Origin: an uncultured Prevotella sp.
GTDB lineage: Bacteria > Bacteroidota > Bacteroidia > Bacteroidales > Bacteroidaceae
DNA length: 9,162 nt
Direction: 5' to 3'
Assembly (NCBI GenBank): GCA_934190685.1
Contig: CAKPTK010000090.1
Location: 1 to 9,162, forward strand
Under the pieces are notes generated by a model. It had not been told where the DNA came from. It saw only the letters and a program-made list of their open reading frames with translations, and ran no database searches. Shown here one piece after another: positions 7,184 to 9,162 of the stretch. The position numbers were made by a program, and so were the translations under genes. The number at the start of each line of letters is the position of its first letter. The stretch's first letter is position 1.

Positions 7184-7776
7184 AGAAGAAAGAATATGAG
7201 GTGATCGTCCCCGGCGGCGCGCGCGAGGTGTTGCTGCACACCTGTTGCGCCCCCTGCTCTTCGGCGATTATCGAGTGTATGCTGCAGCACGGCATTCGCC
7301 CGACGATTTATTATTGCAATCCCAACATCTACCCTCTGGAGGAATACAACATCCGCAAGAACGAATGCACGCGCTACGCCCAGTCGCTGGGTCTCGACAT
7401 TGTGGACGCGGATTATGACCACGAGGCATGGCTGACCTGTGTGAAGGGACTGGAGCACGAGCCTGAACGGGGCGGACGGTGCCTCGAATGTTTCAAGATG
7501 CGTCTGCGCGACACGGCACATTACGCCAGCCTGCACGGCTTCAGCGTCATCACCACCACCCTCGCCTCCTCGCGATGGAAGAGTCTCGACCAAATCAACG
7601 AGGCTGGCGCATGGGCTGTAGAGCCTTTTGACGGCGTGACTTGGTGGGACCAGAACTGGCGGCGGGGCGGACTGCAAGAGCGGCGCAACGCCCTCATCAA
7701 GGAATATGGATTCTACAACCAATTATACTGCGGCTGTGAATTCAGCATGAGAAAGAATGAGAACAAAGAAGCGTAG
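7180..7776 (+). CDS. queH: epoxyqueuosine reductase QueH (DUF208 family)
   Basis: Catalyses the last step of queuosine synthesis, reducing epoxyqueuosine to queuosine in the wobble position of GUN-anticodon tRNAs. It is the non-homologous, cobalamin-independent alternative to QueG. The 198-residue protein carries the family's cysteine pairs, HTCCAPC (20-26), GGRCLECFKMR (98-108) and YCGCEFS (183-189), which are linked to an iron-sulfur cluster and neighbouring metal site. It also has YYCNPNIYPLEEY (44-56), TTTLASSRWKSLDQI (125-139) and LQERRNALIKEYGFYNQ (165-181). The frame is open further upstream, but the ATG at 7180 is chosen because it starts the conserved region and gives a 4-nt ATGA overlap with the transporter gene. 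Its TAG stop is inside the terminator palindrome shared with the convergent gene. Confidence 0.94.
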   Translation: MKKKEYEVIVPGGAREVLLHTCCAPCSSAIIECMLQHGIRPTIYYCNPNIYPLEEYNIRKNECTRYAQSLGLDIVDADYDHEAWLTCVKGLEHEPERGGRCLECFKMRLRDTAHYASLHGFSVITTTLASSRWKSLDQINEAGAWAVEPFDGVTWWDQNWRRGGLQERRNALIKEYGFYNQLYCGCEFSMRKNENKEA

Positions 7777-7791
7777 CCAGCCGGCTACGCT
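7770..7791. terminator. bidirectional terminator between queH and the TSCPD gene
   Basis: A perfect 9-bp inverted repeat AGCGTAGCC / GGCTACGCT with loop AGCC is followed on the plus strand by TTCTTTATTT. On the minus strand it is followed by a T-rich tail (TCTTTGTTCTC). The queH stop TAG (7774-7776) lies in the left arm and the stop of the convergent gene (7785-7787) in the right arm. It therefore serves both genes. Confidence 0.75.
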
Positions 7792-8039
7792 TTCTTTATT
7801 TCCTCAAGAGCACAACAAAGTTGGTCGGGACAACTGGTCCCCTTGTTGCCGCACTGTGTGCCTTTGAGACGGGCAATCACATCATCGGCCTTCATGCCTA
7901 CCACCAATTGAGAGATTCCCTTCAGGTTTCCGTTGCATCCTCCCAAGAAGGAAACTTGCTGAATCACATTGTTGTCGTCGACAGTCAAGTCAATAAGCCG
8001 GCTGCACGTGCCCTTCGTCTGATAAACCAAATGTTTCAT
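7785..8039 (-). CDS. small TSCPD-domain protein of unknown function (TIGR03905-like, four conserved Cys)
   Basis: From the chosen start the protein has 84 residues: MKHLVYQTKGTCSRLIDLTV at the N-terminus, GGCNGNLKGISQLVVGM (33-49), then CGNKGTSCPDQLCCAL (63-78). Four Cys (12, 35, 63, 70) sit where the stand-alone TSCPD family conserves them; Cys75 and Cys76 are extra. The same domain is found at the C-terminus of some B12-dependent ribonucleotide reductases, where the Cys set may bind metal, but the function of the stand-alone form is not known to me. The frame continues upstream to an ATG at 8066, but that ATG directly abuts the -7 box and would precede the predicted transcript start. The ATG at 8039 also matches the usual family N-terminus. 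The gene is monocistronic here, convergent with queH and divergent from the FKBP gene. Confidence 0.85.
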   Translation of the reverse strand: MKHLVYQTKGTCSRLIDLTVDDNNVIQQVSFLGGCNGNLKGISQLVVGMKADDVIARLKGTQCGNKGTSCPDQLCCALEEIKKA

Positions 8040-8067
8040 ATTGTTTTCGAGTTTGTTTTTAATCATG

Positions 8068-8075
8068 CAAATTTA
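8068..8075 (-). promoter_or_regulatory. -7 element of the TSCPD-gene promoter
   Basis: The minus strand reads TAAATTTG followed by CA, a full match to TAnnTTTG. No convincing TTTG lies 19-21 nt upstream. The transcript would start near 8062, giving a leader of about 22 nt before the ATG at 8039 and ruling out the ATG at 8066. Confidence 0.6.
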
Positions 8076-8151
8076 ATGAATATCAACGAGAAAACGCCCA
8101 CGTTTCCGAAGAATTATTCCCCTATATAGCCAATTCCTCACATAATATGAT

Positions 8152-8159
8152 TAACTTTG
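8152..8159 (+). promoter_or_regulatory. -7 element of the FKBP-gene promoter
   Basis: TAACTTTG followed by CA matches the Bacteroidota -7 consensus, 29 nt before the ATG at 8189. No clear -33 TTTG is seen. The interval 8076-8151 between the two divergent -7 boxes is A/T-rich and shows no other clear element. Confidence 0.62.
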
Positions 8160-8188
8160 CATGAATTATCAAGAACAACAGTAAGATT

Positions 8189-8587
8189 ATGGCGAAGAAA
8201 GAATACGTTCAGGCAAACAAAGACTGGCTCGTTGCCAAGTCGCAAGAGGAAGGAGTGAAGCCCCTCGACCGCGGTATATATTATAAGGTGGTGGCAGAAG
8301 GAAAAAATGACGGGAAGCACCCCACACGCCGCAGCATCGTGACCGCCCACTACACGGGATGGACCATCAACGGAAAGAAATTCGACTCCAGCCGTGGCGG
8401 CGCACCCATCGCTTTCCGCCTCTCCGACCTTATCGAGGGCTGGATTGTCGCCATGCAACAGATGTGCGTGGGTGACAAGTGGGAGGTGTATCTGCCTGCC
8501 GAAATGGGCTATGGCAAATATTCACAACCAGGCATTCCCGGCGGATCCACACTTATCTTCGAGATAGAACTGCTGGGCATCGGATAA
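8189..8587 (+). CDS. FKBP-type peptidyl-prolyl cis-trans isomerase, cytoplasmic
   Basis: Speeds cis-trans isomerisation of Xaa-Pro bonds during protein folding. The 132-residue protein has a charged N-terminal segment (1-28) and a single FKBP domain (about 29-131). Residues that line the FKBP12 pocket are recognisable: Tyr55 (HYTG), Phe65-Asp66 (KKFDSS), Ile82 and Trp85 (LIEGW), Tyr108 (EMGYG) and Phe124 (LIFEIELL). There is no signal peptide or membrane helix, unlike the exported Mip-like FKBPs common in this phylum, so a cytoplasmic place is expected. The bulge region and GIPGGSTLIF strand are intact, so it should be active. It has its own promoter and is followed after 29 nt by a membrane-protein gene on the same strand with no terminator between them. 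Confidence 0.93.
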   Translation: MAKKEYVQANKDWLVAKSQEEGVKPLDRGIYYKVVAEGKNDGKHPTRRSIVTAHYTGWTINGKKFDSSRGGAPIAFRLSDLIEGWIVAMQQMCVGDKWEVYLPAEMGYGKYSQPGIPGGSTLIFEIELLGIG

Positions 8588-8616
8588 AAGATTGCATTGA
8601 AAAATATAAAGAATTT

Positions 8617-9162
8617 ATGAAGAACAGGATAATATCATTTTGCTGGCAACATCTGCTGTTACTCGTTTCTCTTTGGATTATGACCGTCGGCGTGGCGGTA
8701 TGCGTGCGCTCGGGCATAGGATCAAGCGTCATCAGCGTACTGCCCTACGTTTTTGAGAGTGCAGGAAAAGCGCACATCCTTGTGCCGCCCTACACCATCG
8801 GACAATACACTTTTATCATGAACGCTGTGCTCGTAGCGGGACAATTAGCCGTGTTGCGCCGACAATTTGAATGGGTGCAGCTGTTCCAACTGCTGGTCGG
8901 TTTCGTTTTCGGCACATTCATCGACTTCAACATGGCGCTCACATCCTGGCTTGTACCCACTCTTTTTTGGGAAAAAGCTGTGGTCCAACTGTTCGGTTGC
9001 ACCATTTTGGCTGTAGGCATCGCGCTTGAAGTGCGCTGTGGCAGTGTCACCATGCCTGGAGAAGGTTTTCCTGTAGCCATCAGCAAGATAACAAACATTC
9101 CTTTCCCCAAAGTGAAAATTTGCGTCGACACAATGCTTGTGGTGCTGGGTGTCATTTCCTGC
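8617..9162 (+). CDS. YczE/YitT-like integral membrane protein, N-terminal part (runs off the right edge)
   Basis: The frame from ATG 8617 is open to the end of the window (182 codons) and begins MKNRIISFCWQHLLLLVSLW. Five hydrophobic segments are visible at about residues 12-30, 60-80, 87-107, 119-138 and 165-182. Between the fourth and fifth lies GSVTMPGEGFPVAISKITN (142-160), and the next segment begins FPKVKICVDTMLVVLG, a pattern I associate with the YczE/YyaS/YitT group of uncharacterised membrane proteins. The function and any substrate are unknown. The start follows an A/T-rich leader 29 nt after the FKBP stop, which suggests co-transcription with it. The family call is from memory of the pattern and is less certain than the gene itself; the C-terminus is missing. 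Confidence 0.75.
   Translation, partial: MKNRIISFCWQHLLLLVSLWIMTVGVAVCVRSGIGSSVISVLPYVFESAGKAHILVPPYTIGQYTFIMNAVLVAGQLAVLRRQFEWVQLFQLLVGFVFGTFIDFNMALTSWLVPTLFWEKAVVQLFGCTILAVGIALEVRCGSVTMPGEGFPVAISKITNIPFPKVKICVDTMLVVLGVISC

Noticed and set aside
1..9162. Mobile elements, CRISPR arrays, tRNA or rRNA genes, riboswitches
   Set aside because: Looked for on both strands. I found no transposase, terminal inverted repeats, spaced repeats, cloverleaf or recognisable aptamer. The window looks like ordinary core genome.

Overview
The window reads as chromosomal DNA of a Bacteroidota bacterium, most likely order Bacteroidales and possibly Prevotellaceae. This is a family-level judgement made from remembered protein families without a search. 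The support is threefold. The upstream regions carry the phylum's -7 promoter element TAnnTTTG and A/T-rich leaders instead of clear Shine-Dalgarno sites. Prolyl-tRNA synthetase is the short form without an inserted editing domain. The set of neighbours (L28, PcrA/UvrD, MtgA, a glycine-zipper OmpA lipoprotein, ProS, QueH, a TSCPD protein, an FKBP) suits that group. It looks like core genome: I see no mobile element, CRISPR array, tRNA or rRNA.

Left part (1-4517), all on the minus strand: the first 60 codons of rpmB (cut by the window edge) with its promoter; a PcrA/UvrD helicase; the monofunctional transglycosylase MtgA; and an OmpA-like lipoprotein. The lipoprotein gene has its own promoter and ends in a structured terminator that lies just upstream of mtgA. 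I find no promoter for mtgA or the helicase, so how they are transcribed is open.

Middle part (4518-7791): a 149-bp divergent region drives the lipoprotein leftwards and proS rightwards. proS ends in a long-stem terminator that sits only 11 nt before the start of an EamA/DMT transporter gene. The transporter overlaps queH (epoxyqueuosine reductase) by 4 nt in an ATGA junction. queH converges on a small TSCPD-domain gene, and one palindrome holds the stop codons of both.

Right part (7785-9162): the minus-strand TSCPD gene, a second divergent promoter region, and a rightward pair of a cytoplasmic FKBP-type prolyl isomerase and the start of a YczE/YitT-like membrane protein that runs off the window.

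The genes are mostly housekeeping: translation (L28, ProS, QueH for tRNA modification), DNA repair, cell wall synthesis and anchoring (MtgA, OmpA lipoprotein) and protein folding. I see no new multi-gene system. The best second-look items are in the control sequences: a common TAnnTTTGCA promoter core at all five main promoters, a predicted 5'-terminal stem-loop on the lipoprotein mRNA, terminators placed oddly close to genes, and the transporter-queH coupling.
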